Below are positions 18,615 to 26,521 of a DNA stretch of 64,000 bases, piece after piece. The stretch is taken from contig NZ_CAKLBX010000001.1 in NCBI RefSeq assembly GCF_920987055.1, positions 2,838,501 to 2,902,500 on the forward strand. The letters run 5' to 3'. The translations under genes and the position numbers were made by a program. The notes below the pieces were generated by a model. That model saw nothing but the letters and a program-made list of their open reading frames with translations. It was not told where the DNA came from and did no database searches. Origin of the DNA: Novosphingobium sp. CECT 9465. Lineage in GTDB: Bacteria; Pseudomonadota; Alphaproteobacteria; Sphingomonadales; Sphingomonadaceae. Within the stretch, counting starts at the first letter, position 1. Each line of letters starts with the position of its first letter.

Positions 18615-19919
18615 CTAGAATTCGAAGCGAGCGCCGGCCTGCACGGTCCAGCGTTCGTGATCGTAAAGCGCGATGTTCGACCAGTTGCGCGACCATGTCG
18701 CCTTGGGCTGGAAGAACAGGCCGGGCACAACCGCGATCTTGACCGCAGCGGTCAGATCGAGCCGTTCGTCATGGCGCTTGCGCATGAACAGCAGGTCGGC
18801 ACGGTCATAGCGGCGCAAGTCGAAGGCCGCACCTGCGACCAGCGCAACTTTGGGCGTGACCGGATATTCCACGCCGGCGCTGATGCCTGCGAACGTGTTC
18901 GATTCGGCATCGCCTGCCTGCTTGCGGGTTTCCTCGTGCCCGCCGATCAGGTTCACCGCATAATTGCGCGCGGAATAGCCGATGCCAACGGCGAAGCGGT
19001 CTGCATCACGCAAGGGGTCGCGGTCATAATCGAAGCGGTTGTACTGGACCGAGGCGGAAAGCGCGCGGCCTCCAGAAAGCAGGTGGGTGTACTGCGCGAT
19101 TCCGCCGAACGCGGTGCGAAAACCGCGATGGCCGAGCCAGTATTTCTGCACCTGCCCCGACAGCGAGAAGACATCGCGGCTGGCGAACGTGTGGGCATAG
19201 CCTGCGGTGCCGGTCACGCTTGCCTGATCGAAGGCGGCGCTATCGAGATTGTCGCGCCAGTTGCCGAGCAGCGATCCGAACACGCGATCCTGCCGCCCGA
19301 CTGCGCTGACAGCGCTGACGCCTGCGGACAGATCGTAGAATTCATCCTTCTGCGCCCGCGCCCCTGCCCCCAGCGAACCCGGCCCAAGCGCTGCGAACAG
19401 CGGGATCGTGATCGAGGTGAGTTGCGTGGCGGAATTGATGTTGCTGTCATGCCCGAACGCGGCTTCGCCAAAGCCCGAAACGTCCGATCCGCCACCCTTG
19501 ATCTGCCGATCAAACTGGCGGACGAAGCCGGTGAAGCGCTGACGCACCGGATCGGGGATCGTCGGATCATCGACCACGGTCGAAAACTGATCGCGCGCGG
19601 TGTCTATATCGCCTGCCAGAGCATAGGCACGGGCCAGTTCGGCACGAGCAGGCGCGTTGTCCGGCTGGCGCGCAAGCACACGCTGGAAGGCAACGATCGC
19701 CTCGCCATAATGCCCTGCATCGGAGGCGGCGAGGCCCAGTGCGTAATCGAACGCCGGATCGCCCGCCCTTGTGCCCATTTCACCACTCAGCGCAGCATAG
19801 CGCGCTTCGGCTTCGGCGGGCGATGCTGCGGCCTGCTGGCCGAACGCCGGCAGTGGCAGCCCCGCCACGCAGGCGGCTGCGCAGGCCGTTGCCTGCAAGA
19901 CTTTGTGGTTGAACGCCAT
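18615..19919 (-). CDS. Slam-like outer-membrane translocator (DUF560/TPR-barrel)
   Basis: This 434-residue protein has a signal peptide (ATACAAACVAGLPLPAFGQ). An N-terminal TPR region spans about 35-125 (DYALGLAASDAGHYGEAIVAFQRVLARQPDN). A C-terminal transmembrane beta-barrel has alternating aromatic strands and ends WTVQAGARFEF, a terminal Phe as recognised by the BAM complex. TPR plus a DUF560-type barrel is the architecture of Slam proteins, which move TbpB-like surface proteins across the outer membrane (type XI secretion). The next gene downstream encodes a protein with TbpB-like barrels, which supports the pairing. Confidence 0.72.
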   Translation of the reverse strand: MAFNHKVLQATACAAACVAGLPLPAFGQQAAASPAEAEARYAALSGEMGTRAGDPAFDYALGLAASDAGHYGEAIVAFQRVLARQPDNAPARAELARAYALAGDIDTARDQFSTVVDDPTIPDPVRQRFTGFVRQFDRQIKGGGSDVSGFGEAAFGHDSNINSATQLTSITIPLFAALGPGSLGAGARAQKDEFYDLSAGVSAVSAVGRQDRVFGSLLGNWRDNLDSAAFDQASVTGTAGYAHTFASRDVFSLSGQVQKYWLGHRGFRTAFGGIAQYTHLLSGGRALSASVQYNRFDYDRDPLRDADRFAVGIGYSARNYAVNLIGGHEETRKQAGDAESNTFAGISAGVEYPVTPKVALVAGAAFDLRRYDRADLLFMRKRHDERLDLTAAVKIAVVPGLFFQPKATWSRNWSNIALYDHERWTVQAGARFEF

Positions 19920-20042
19920 CGCACCCCTCGCTGGTCAGATGGCATTCCAGCTATCGCGCCATGGCGGCAAAGTCCGATGACAAAGCCTGTTAGCGTGGTG
20001 ACAAGTCTTGTTGCGCCGGTCCGGTAACGGTCTCCTTCCCCA

Positions 20043-23000
20043 TCAGAATGCGATGCTGAGCGAGCCGCGCACTGAATAGTCGATAGTGCCCTGCACCTGC
20101 TCCGCGCCGCCCGCGAGTTGCCAGGTATAGTCCATCCCGCCTGCCAGTATGCGCGCTTCGCTGGTCCAGCCGGATTTCAGCCCATCGGGTGTAAGGCGGA
20201 AGCTGTCGCCATCCTCGAAGTTTGCCACCGTATCACCCAGCTTTCCGGCCAGGCGCGAGCGGTAGCCGCCTTCGAGTTCCACCGTGAACGGGCGATTGTC
20301 GCGGGTATGTTCGCCCGCACTCCACGAAGCGGTGATGCTGCCGGTGCCGGTCAACTGATCGGATTTGCGCGAAGCGACGGTAAGATAGATCTCGTCGTTG
20401 CCGCTTTCGGTGTAGCCTTTTTCGCTGAGGCGATAGTAATCGAACATCGCCATAGGCTTGAGCGAGAAGCCGCCGCCAAGGCCGACCTTGTACGAAGCGC
20501 CGCCCTGCGCGCCGACGGTCCAACCCTTCCAGCTGCCTGCTGCGCCATAGACCAGATCGGCATCGTCCACTTCACCGGTGAAAGTGCGGGCCGAGGTGAG
20601 CGAGACGCGCCCGACGGATGCCTTGGCGTATGCATAGAACGGGCCGCTGCCCATCCGCCAGAAGCCGCCGAGTTCATAATTGCTGGCGTCCGTTGTCTGG
20701 TAATCGCCGGTCGCGATATCGCCCTTGGTATAGGCGAACGACACGCCGACATTGCCAATGCCGGTGATCCGTTCGATGCCGGACGAAATGCCCCAGCCCT
20801 TCACCTTGAAGCCAGCCGTTCCGGTTTCATCCTTGCTTCCACGGAACCATATCGGCTCAAACCATCCGCCTGCATTGCTGATATCGAACAGCGAATTGTC
20901 ATCCATCAGGTGGCGCGAGGCAAGGCGCGCACTGCGCGTGACGAAATCGAACACACCGCCGGCGTAATCCGGCAAAAGCTGGTTGAACTGGCCTTGGAGC
21001 GCAGCGACATCTTCGACCTGCAACAGGCTTGAGCCGAGATATTCGTAAAGCGTCGCCTGGGCATAAAGTGCTTCGTATGCGGCCGATTGTGCCGCGGTAA
21101 GGCCAAGTTCGGCGGCTGACTTGCGCGAAACGTCGAGCACCAGCGTTTCGCCGACTACGCTGACATCGCCATTGAAAAGCACCGGCAGTTCGGTGGTGGT
21201 CGCATCGAATGCAGGCGACCCTTCGAGCGTGTCGGCGGTGAGGATGGTGTAGCTGCCTTCGGCGTTTTCGAGCGAGGAGATCGTGGCAGAGACTTTCGAT
21301 CCACTGGCAAAAGTTGCGGTATTCACGTCGATCATCGAGGCGGTGCCTTCGCTGCCATCGATATAGACTTCGAGCGCACCGCCCGAATTGACGGTCAGGC
21401 TATCGAAGCTGAGTGTGGCCACTTCACTCGCGCCGAACTTGCCACCGTTCACGGTGACGGCAAGGTTGGCGGCGTTGCTGAGCGTACCCGAAAACGCGGC
21501 AGTGTCGGCAAGGCTGAGCGTACCTGCATTTCCCGCCAGATCGACATTGCCGAGAAAATAGCTGCTGCCCGACATCGCCATGGTTGCCGTGCCGCCGCCG
21601 AAGTTTATATCGCCTTCATAACCGCTATCGCCGGAAAGCAGGACCTTATCGTTCCCGGCACCCAGAAAGCTGTCTCCATAGACGCGACCCGATGCGACAT
21701 CGAGCAGATCATTGCCGCTGCCGGTGTGGATATCGCCAGTGATCGCGGTGTAGATCGTGGGGTTGGCAGAGTCGTAATCGTCCTCGGCCTGTTCTTCCGT
21801 CTGGGCGTCCTTGTCCATGTCGTTAAGGTACTGCTTGATCGTGACGCCGCTGGTATTGGTGGAGAGATCAATCGCGCGCAGATCGTCGGTGCTCGATCCG
21901 GTGACGGTGATGTATCCGGTGTTGTCGATTGTGTTAAGCGTACCGGACTTGTCGACGATGGCATACGCCGCCCCTTCGCCGGGCGAACTGATCGCGGCCT
22001 TGATCGTGCCACTGTTCGACAGGCTGGGCACGGTCGCGCCCTGATTGATCAGGAGCGCGGTGGCGGTTTCATCGATGGTTGTGGCGGTGATCGATCCCGA
22101 TACGCCGATGCCGTTTGCCATCGTCACCGTGCCGCCCTTGCCGCCGATCACCACGCCGAAAGCTTCGGTATTGCTGTAGACGGCATTTGCCGAAATGGTG
22201 CCATCGATGGCGAGCGAGAATTCGCCATCGCGGCCCTTGACTTTGCCTATGGTGATATCGTTCGCACTACCGACCAGCAGCGCAGGGCTGTTGCCGACCG
22301 AAGTGATCGCGCCCGTCACTTCCGAACTGTCGGTCGTGCCATCGTCGTCCTCGTCAGTGTCGGTGTCGCTAAGGCTGTATGGTGGTGCATCAAGCAGGAT
22401 GCCGCCTGCGACATTGCCGGTCACTTCCACCGCCGCCTTGCCGGTGCGCAGGGCCGTGCGCGAAAGCGTCTGCGTGGTGCCACTGTCAGTCGTGTAGGAA
22501 GCGCTTTGCGAAACCGTGCCCTGGATGCGGAACGCCCCCCCCCACATCACCGCCGAGCACCACGGCCTGCGCCCCTTCGCCAACGACGCTGACCGTGCCT
22601 TCGACGGTGACGTTGCCGGTCACCCCCTGCGTGGCGATGCCCGCACTGTAATCACCCACAACCGCGATTGTGCCGCTGCTGGCAATGCTGCCGACGATAT
22701 TGGACTTGGCGACTATACCGCCAGAGTTCAGACCATCGACCGAGATGGTGCCTGTGTTGGTGATCGTGGCCGTGGTCGTCGCGCCGGAATTGACGAGAAT
22801 GCCGTAGCGGTTGCTGGCCGAGGCGATCGGGCCATCGGCGATGCTGTTGGAATCGGTATCATCGGCAGTGAACGATTCGCTTACGGTAATCGCGCCGGCA
22901 TTGGTGATGGTGGTCGTCTGGCCTGCGTTGACGACGATACCCGCATCGCCATCGTTGCCGCCGGTGTTGGAAATGTATCCGCCATCGTCGAGTTCCACGG

Positions 23001-23220
23001 TGTTGTTCGAATCGACCGTGACCGCCTTGCCACCATCTTCCAACGTGATCGAGCCGTCGTCACCAATCTTGATATCGCCCAGCGCGGAGGTCGTTACCGG
23101 GGTGGTCCGGTCCGCATCGATCCCGGTGGCGGCGAGGACAGATTGAGGAACCAGCAGCGCAAGCGCCACAGGCGCCGCGGCCAGCGTCGACAGAAAGGTG
23201 GTGGTGCGCAGACGGTTCAT
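20043..23220 (-). pseudogene. Type V autotransporter split by a one-base frameshift at a G9 tract
   Basis: Two frames make one protein of about 1058 residues. The N-terminal frame (23220 down to 22486) has a long signal peptide (LSTLAAAPVALALLVPQSVLAA) and glycine/threonine-rich beta-helix repeats. The C-terminal frame (in use from ~22543 to 20043) continues the passenger and ends in an ~280-residue autotransporter barrel with the terminal sequence VRGSLSIAF. The frames switch at a run of nine C on the plus strand (22535-22543, GGGGGGGGG in the gene). A tract of eight G (loss of one) or eleven G restores one frame. It may be phase variable or a sequencing artefact; both halves look otherwise intact. 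Confidence 0.8.
22535..22543 (-). repeat. Homopolymeric G9 tract inside the autotransporter gene
   Basis: Nine consecutive C on the plus strand lie exactly where the reading frames of the two autotransporter halves must join. Slipped-strand mispairing at such tracts switches surface proteins on and off in other bacteria. Here the present length is the OFF state. Confidence 0.75.
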
Positions 23221-23513
23221 GGGCGAAGGTCATTCCCGAAAGAGGCCCGCGCCGGGGTGCGGTCGGCGCGGGCCAGTTTATTGTGCGACCCGAAGAGCTA
23301 GCCACGGGTTCGTTCGACAGGTGGAGACCGGACCGGCATTTCGTCGTTTCCGCCTCCGCAGCGCTTAACGAAGGCATCGCTGCAACCCTTCGCCGCCAAT
23401 TCGAAAAAATCCGGTAAGGCGCGATCGGGCATCCGTAAATCGGCGGTTCACCTTGCGGGCGGCAGTCAGGCGTCGCAGCCCACCGGGGCTTTGGTGCAAG
23501 ACGGCGGGACTCC

Positions 23514-24161
23514 TTGACCTTCCATGGCGACATACGTTCGGAAGCGGTTGCGGGCGATGACGCCCCGCTGAGCGCGTTCGAGCCGGTTCATCGCGATGCG
23601 CTGGACGACACCGCGCTGATGGGCGAAGTGGCGCGCGGAACGGTGGAAGCCTTCGCGATCCTTGTCGAGCGCCACTCGCCCGCCCTGTATCGCGTGGCCA
23701 TGCGGATGCTGTCCGATCCTGCCGAAGCTGAGGACGTGGTGCAGGACTGCTTTACCCGGTTGTGGCAGAATGCGGCCCGGTGGCAGCCAAGCGGGGCGGG
23801 GCTGGTCGGCTGGTTGCACCGGGTAGCAATGAACCTGTGCTTCGATCGCAAACGCCGATTCCGCGTGGTCACGGTCGAAACCCTGCCCGATCCAGCCGAC
23901 GAAACCCCTTTGGCCGACCGGATGATCGAAGCTGGCGAGGCCGCGCTTGCGGTGAACGAGGCGCTGCGCGACTTGCCGGAGCGCTACCGCGCCGCACTGA
24001 CGCTTTGTTATTATGAGGGATTTTCGAACGCCCTTGCAGCGCAGGTACTTGATCTTAATATCAAGGCGATGGAATCGCTTCTCTTCAGGGCACGGCGGCA
24101 GATGCGTGGACTTCTGGAAGCGCGCGATATTTCTTGCGGTGATCTTGGGGCGATTGCCTGA
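23514..24161 (+). CDS. ECF sigma factor
   Basis: This is a 215-residue RNA polymerase sigma factor of the extracytoplasmic-function class. The start is a TTG at 23514; no ATG is in frame before the conserved core. Region 2 reads AFAILVERHSPALYRVAMRMLSDPAEAEDVVQDCFTRLWQ, with WLHRVAMNLCFDRKRR after it. Region 4 reads ALRDLPERYRAALTLCYYEGFSNALAAQVLDLNIKAMESLLFRARR. It is divergent from the autotransporter gene (294 bases apart) and overlaps the following anti-sigma candidate by one base (TGATG). Confidence 0.9.
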   Translation: MTFHGDIRSEAVAGDDAPLSAFEPVHRDALDDTALMGEVARGTVEAFAILVERHSPALYRVAMRMLSDPAEAEDVVQDCFTRLWQNAARWQPSGAGLVGWLHRVAMNLCFDRKRRFRVVTVETLPDPADETPLADRMIEAGEAALAVNEALRDLPERYRAALTLCYYEGFSNALAAQVLDLNIKAMESLLFRARRQMRGLLEARDISCGDLGAIA

Positions 24162-24958
24162 TGGCCCGCCCGGTTCCCCGCTCTCCCGCCGCCAGAGAAG
24201 CCGCGCTGGACGCCGCGCTGGCCAAGGCTGTGCCCCCGTCGCTGCCACCGGGCCTTGCCGCGCGAATCGTGGCAAATGCCACCGCGCAGCCGCAGCTTCC
24301 GCCCGAACCCGTGCTTGAGCCTGAAGTGATCGAGGTCGCGCGCAAGACTTCGGCAGACGTGATCGCCTTTGCATCGATTTCACCTGAAACGCCCGCCCCG
24401 CGCCGCCGCTTTGCCGCGATGACGGGACTGGCCGCTCTGGCTGCAAGCGTGGCGGCGGTGTTCGCGCTTGGCCCGGCCGGCACCCAGACCGCTGTCCCGG
24501 TTGCGGGTAATCGCGCGGCGCCGATGATCGCTTCCGCACCAAAAGTAGCGCCCGCACCCGCACCCGCAGCGCAACCTGTCACGCCACAACCTCGGATGGC
24601 GCAGATCGCGCCGTCACCGCCTGTCAAAACTCGCGCGGTGGCCGAACCACCGATTGAGGCAGAGCCGGAAAGCCCTGCTCAGGCGCCGATCGTGATCGTT
24701 CCCGAAACGCAGCTTGCCACATCGGGTGAGCGCCCAGCCGCGCCGGTTGCCGGTCCGCACGCCGATCCATCGCCGGTGGTTCCCAATGGCGGCCTGATGG
24801 GTCCGCCTGCGCCGCAACAGGCATGGAGCTTTGGCGGGGGGACGGGCGGCCCGATCACGTTGCCGGGAGCCAAGCCGCCATCGGCGCCCGGTTCCGGTAC
24901 GATGCCGCCAGCGCCGTCCGGCGGCGGACTTGGCGGTGGCCCGCCGGGGCATCGCTGA
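24161..24958 (+). CDS. Putative membrane anti-sigma factor, proline-rich
   Basis: This is a 265-residue protein translationally coupled to the ECF sigma. The N-terminal ~80 residues are cytoplasmic and include AALDAALAKAVPPSLPPGLAARIVANA, a short anti-sigma-like segment. One hydrophobic helix (~86-108, AMTGLAALAASVAAVFALG) follows. The remaining ~155 residues are a low-complexity Ala/Pro-rich, then Gly/Pro-rich periplasmic tail. Position and topology suggest that it binds the sigma factor and responds to an envelope signal. No zinc-binding anti-sigma HxxxCxxC motif is visible, so the assignment rests on context. Confidence 0.6.
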   Translation: MARPVPRSPAAREAALDAALAKAVPPSLPPGLAARIVANATAQPQLPPEPVLEPEVIEVARKTSADVIAFASISPETPAPRRRFAAMTGLAALAASVAAVFALGPAGTQTAVPVAGNRAAPMIASAPKVAPAPAPAAQPVTPQPRMAQIAPSPPVKTRAVAEPPIEAEPESPAQAPIVIVPETQLATSGERPAAPVAGPHADPSPVVPNGGLMGPPAPQQAWSFGGGTGGPITLPGAKPPSAPGSGTMPPAPSGGGLGGGPPGHR

Positions 24959-25011
24959 TCCGCAGCGACGTGGGTCTGTCGCTTTCCTGCGGGCCGGACT
25001 AAAACCCCCCG

Positions 25012-25503
25012 ATGCAACAACGACCGATCCTTGTGCTGACCACCGGCGGCACCATCGACAAAGCCTATTTCGACGCGCTCAGCGAATACCAGATCGTCGA
25101 GAGCGGCATCCCCGAACTGCTCGCACAGGCGCGCGTGGCGCTGCCGGTCCGGGTGATGGAACTGATGCGCAAGGACAGCCTGGACCTTACCGACGCCGAC
25201 CGCGCGCTGATCGCCGCAGCCGTGCGCGAAGCGCCTGAAGCGCGCGTGGTAATCACCCATGGCACCGATACCATGACCGATACGGCCAAGGCACTGGCAG
25301 GGATTCCGGGCAAGACCGTGGTGCTGACCGGCGCGCTTTCCCCCGCCCGCTTTGCCGAAACCGACGCCCCCTTCAACCTCGGCATGGCCTTTGCCACCGC
25401 ACAAGTCGCCGCGCCCGGCGTATGGATCGCCATGAGCGGGCAGGTGTTCGACGGGCTGGCCGTGAGGAAAGATCGCGCGGCGCGAAAGTTTGTAGGTGTA
25501 TAA
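25012..25503 (+). CDS. Short asparaginase-domain protein
   Basis: This is a 163-residue protein matching the N-terminal catalytic domain of type I/II L-asparaginases. TTGGTIDK carries the nucleophile threonine and THGTDTMTDTAKAL the second catalytic Thr-Asp pair, followed by VVLTGALSPARF. Full asparaginases are about 320-350 residues, but one-domain relatives of this length are common in proteobacteria, so truncation is not required. The activity is uncertain. Its stop coincides with an abrupt drop in GC content, suggesting that an island joins the chromosome here. Confidence 0.8.
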   Translation: MQQRPILVLTTGGTIDKAYFDALSEYQIVESGIPELLAQARVALPVRVMELMRKDSLDLTDADRALIAAAVREAPEARVVITHGTDTMTDTAKALAGIPGKTVVLTGALSPARFAETDAPFNLGMAFATAQVAAPGVWIAMSGQVFDGLAVRKDRAARKFVGV

Positions 25504-25572
25504 AATATCTATTTAATTATTATAATGTGTAATATACATATACTCCATATTTAGCGAGATAGGAGTATGAAA

Positions 25573-25953
25573 ATGTCTAAGTATGATACCTTGATCCACT
25601 ATCTGGCGAGTTTGACCAGCGACTCGACTACGCTCAAGTTTGCCGAAGTCAGCGCTTTGGTGCCGGGCGGGCTTCCGCAAAGCGCTTATGACCATCGGCC
25701 TTGGTGGGCTAATCGCCATGATGGCAAGGATGCGCAGAACAAGGGATGGCAGAGCGCTGGATGGGAGACAGCTGACGTTGATATGGTGCGGCAAATTGTG
25801 ACTTTTCATCGAGTTGGGAAACGCACCGGCCCCCCGGTTCTGGCAAGCAATCAAGGTGTTTTGCGACCGTTGTCCATCGCCGAAGCGAAAGAGGGCTTGG
25901 CGCTAAAGTTTGGCGTGTCACCCGATCAAATAGACATAAATATTCGAGGCTAA
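25573..25953 (+). CDS. DUF7662-like small protein at the island edge
   Basis: This is a 126-residue protein. I take the second ATG (25573) because AGGAGT lies seven bases before it. The pattern KYDTLIHYL...LKFAEVSALVPGGLPQSAYDHRPWWANR followed by WQSAGWETADVD and FHR matches the DUF7662 family, which is found in mobile islands and has no known function. The upstream ~65 bases are extremely AT-rich. The gene reads plus, away from the chromosome, unlike the defence genes that follow. Confidence 0.65.
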   Translation: MSKYDTLIHYLASLTSDSTTLKFAEVSALVPGGLPQSAYDHRPWWANRHDGKDAQNKGWQSAGWETADVDMVRQIVTFHRVGKRTGPPVLASNQGVLRPLSIAEAKEGLALKFGVSPDQIDINIRG

Positions 25954-26521
25954 GGTGTTCAGCGTAAGATTTGAGTAAATGCAAAAACTAAATAAGGGTT
26001 ACTGCTGCAATCTAAGGTGTTAAATCGCAGCTCAAGCCATTGATTTCTGCAAGTGTTAGTCGCACTATTGGGACGCCGTTTTTGCAAATCACCACCTCCT
26101 CTCCGCGCAAGGATGCGGCGATGAGTTTGGAGAAGTTGGACTTTGCCTTGCCGATGTTGGCGTGGATAGTCATGCAGCGAATGTGCCTTGGCCAAGGGGC
26201 TTGGTCAAGCTGTGACGATCACTCCCACTCGATTATCAATCGACCATTTAACCAATTGATATTTCGAAGTAAAAATAAATTTCACTGGAAAAGTACCGTC
26301 GCTAAAACCGTCGAATCTCGACGCTCTTGAAATTACTGCTTTTTACGAGATTTGTCTAAAAAACGAATCTTCGGGGACTATTGTCAAGCAACGAACGATT
26401 GAGATGATGTAGGCAAAAATGTGCATGCCGTCAATTATGCGATATACTACGACACTCACACCTCCGGTGTTTTGGCGCAGGCAGAAATCACTCAACCGAG
26501 CTCCCGCCTGGCGGCGCTAAA
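25954..26521. other. AT-rich gap at the island edge
   Basis: This stretch holds one short antitoxin-like frame on the minus strand (26012-26173) and otherwise nothing I can support. Base composition is clearly below that of the flanks, as expected for imported or decaying DNA. Confidence 0.6.
26012..26173 (-). pseudogene. Orphan, shortened Phd/YefM-type antitoxin
   Basis: A 53-codon frame reads MTIHANIGKAKSNFSKLIAA, then a segment ending GEEVVICKNGVPIVRLT, and stops at TAG. This is the DNA-binding N-terminal half of Phd/YefM antitoxins (AK..FSKLI, then G.EVVI.K.G.P.). Normal members have about 75-90 residues with a C-terminal toxin-neutralising part, which is missing, and no RelE, Doc or PIN-type toxin gene follows. 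The ribosome binding site is weak. It is probably a relic of a toxin-antitoxin pair, or possibly a free-standing autorepressor. Confidence 0.6.

Noticed and set aside
21726..23301. Plus-strand frames opposite the autotransporter
   Set aside because: Shadow frames without domains; the beta-helix and barrel are on the minus strand.
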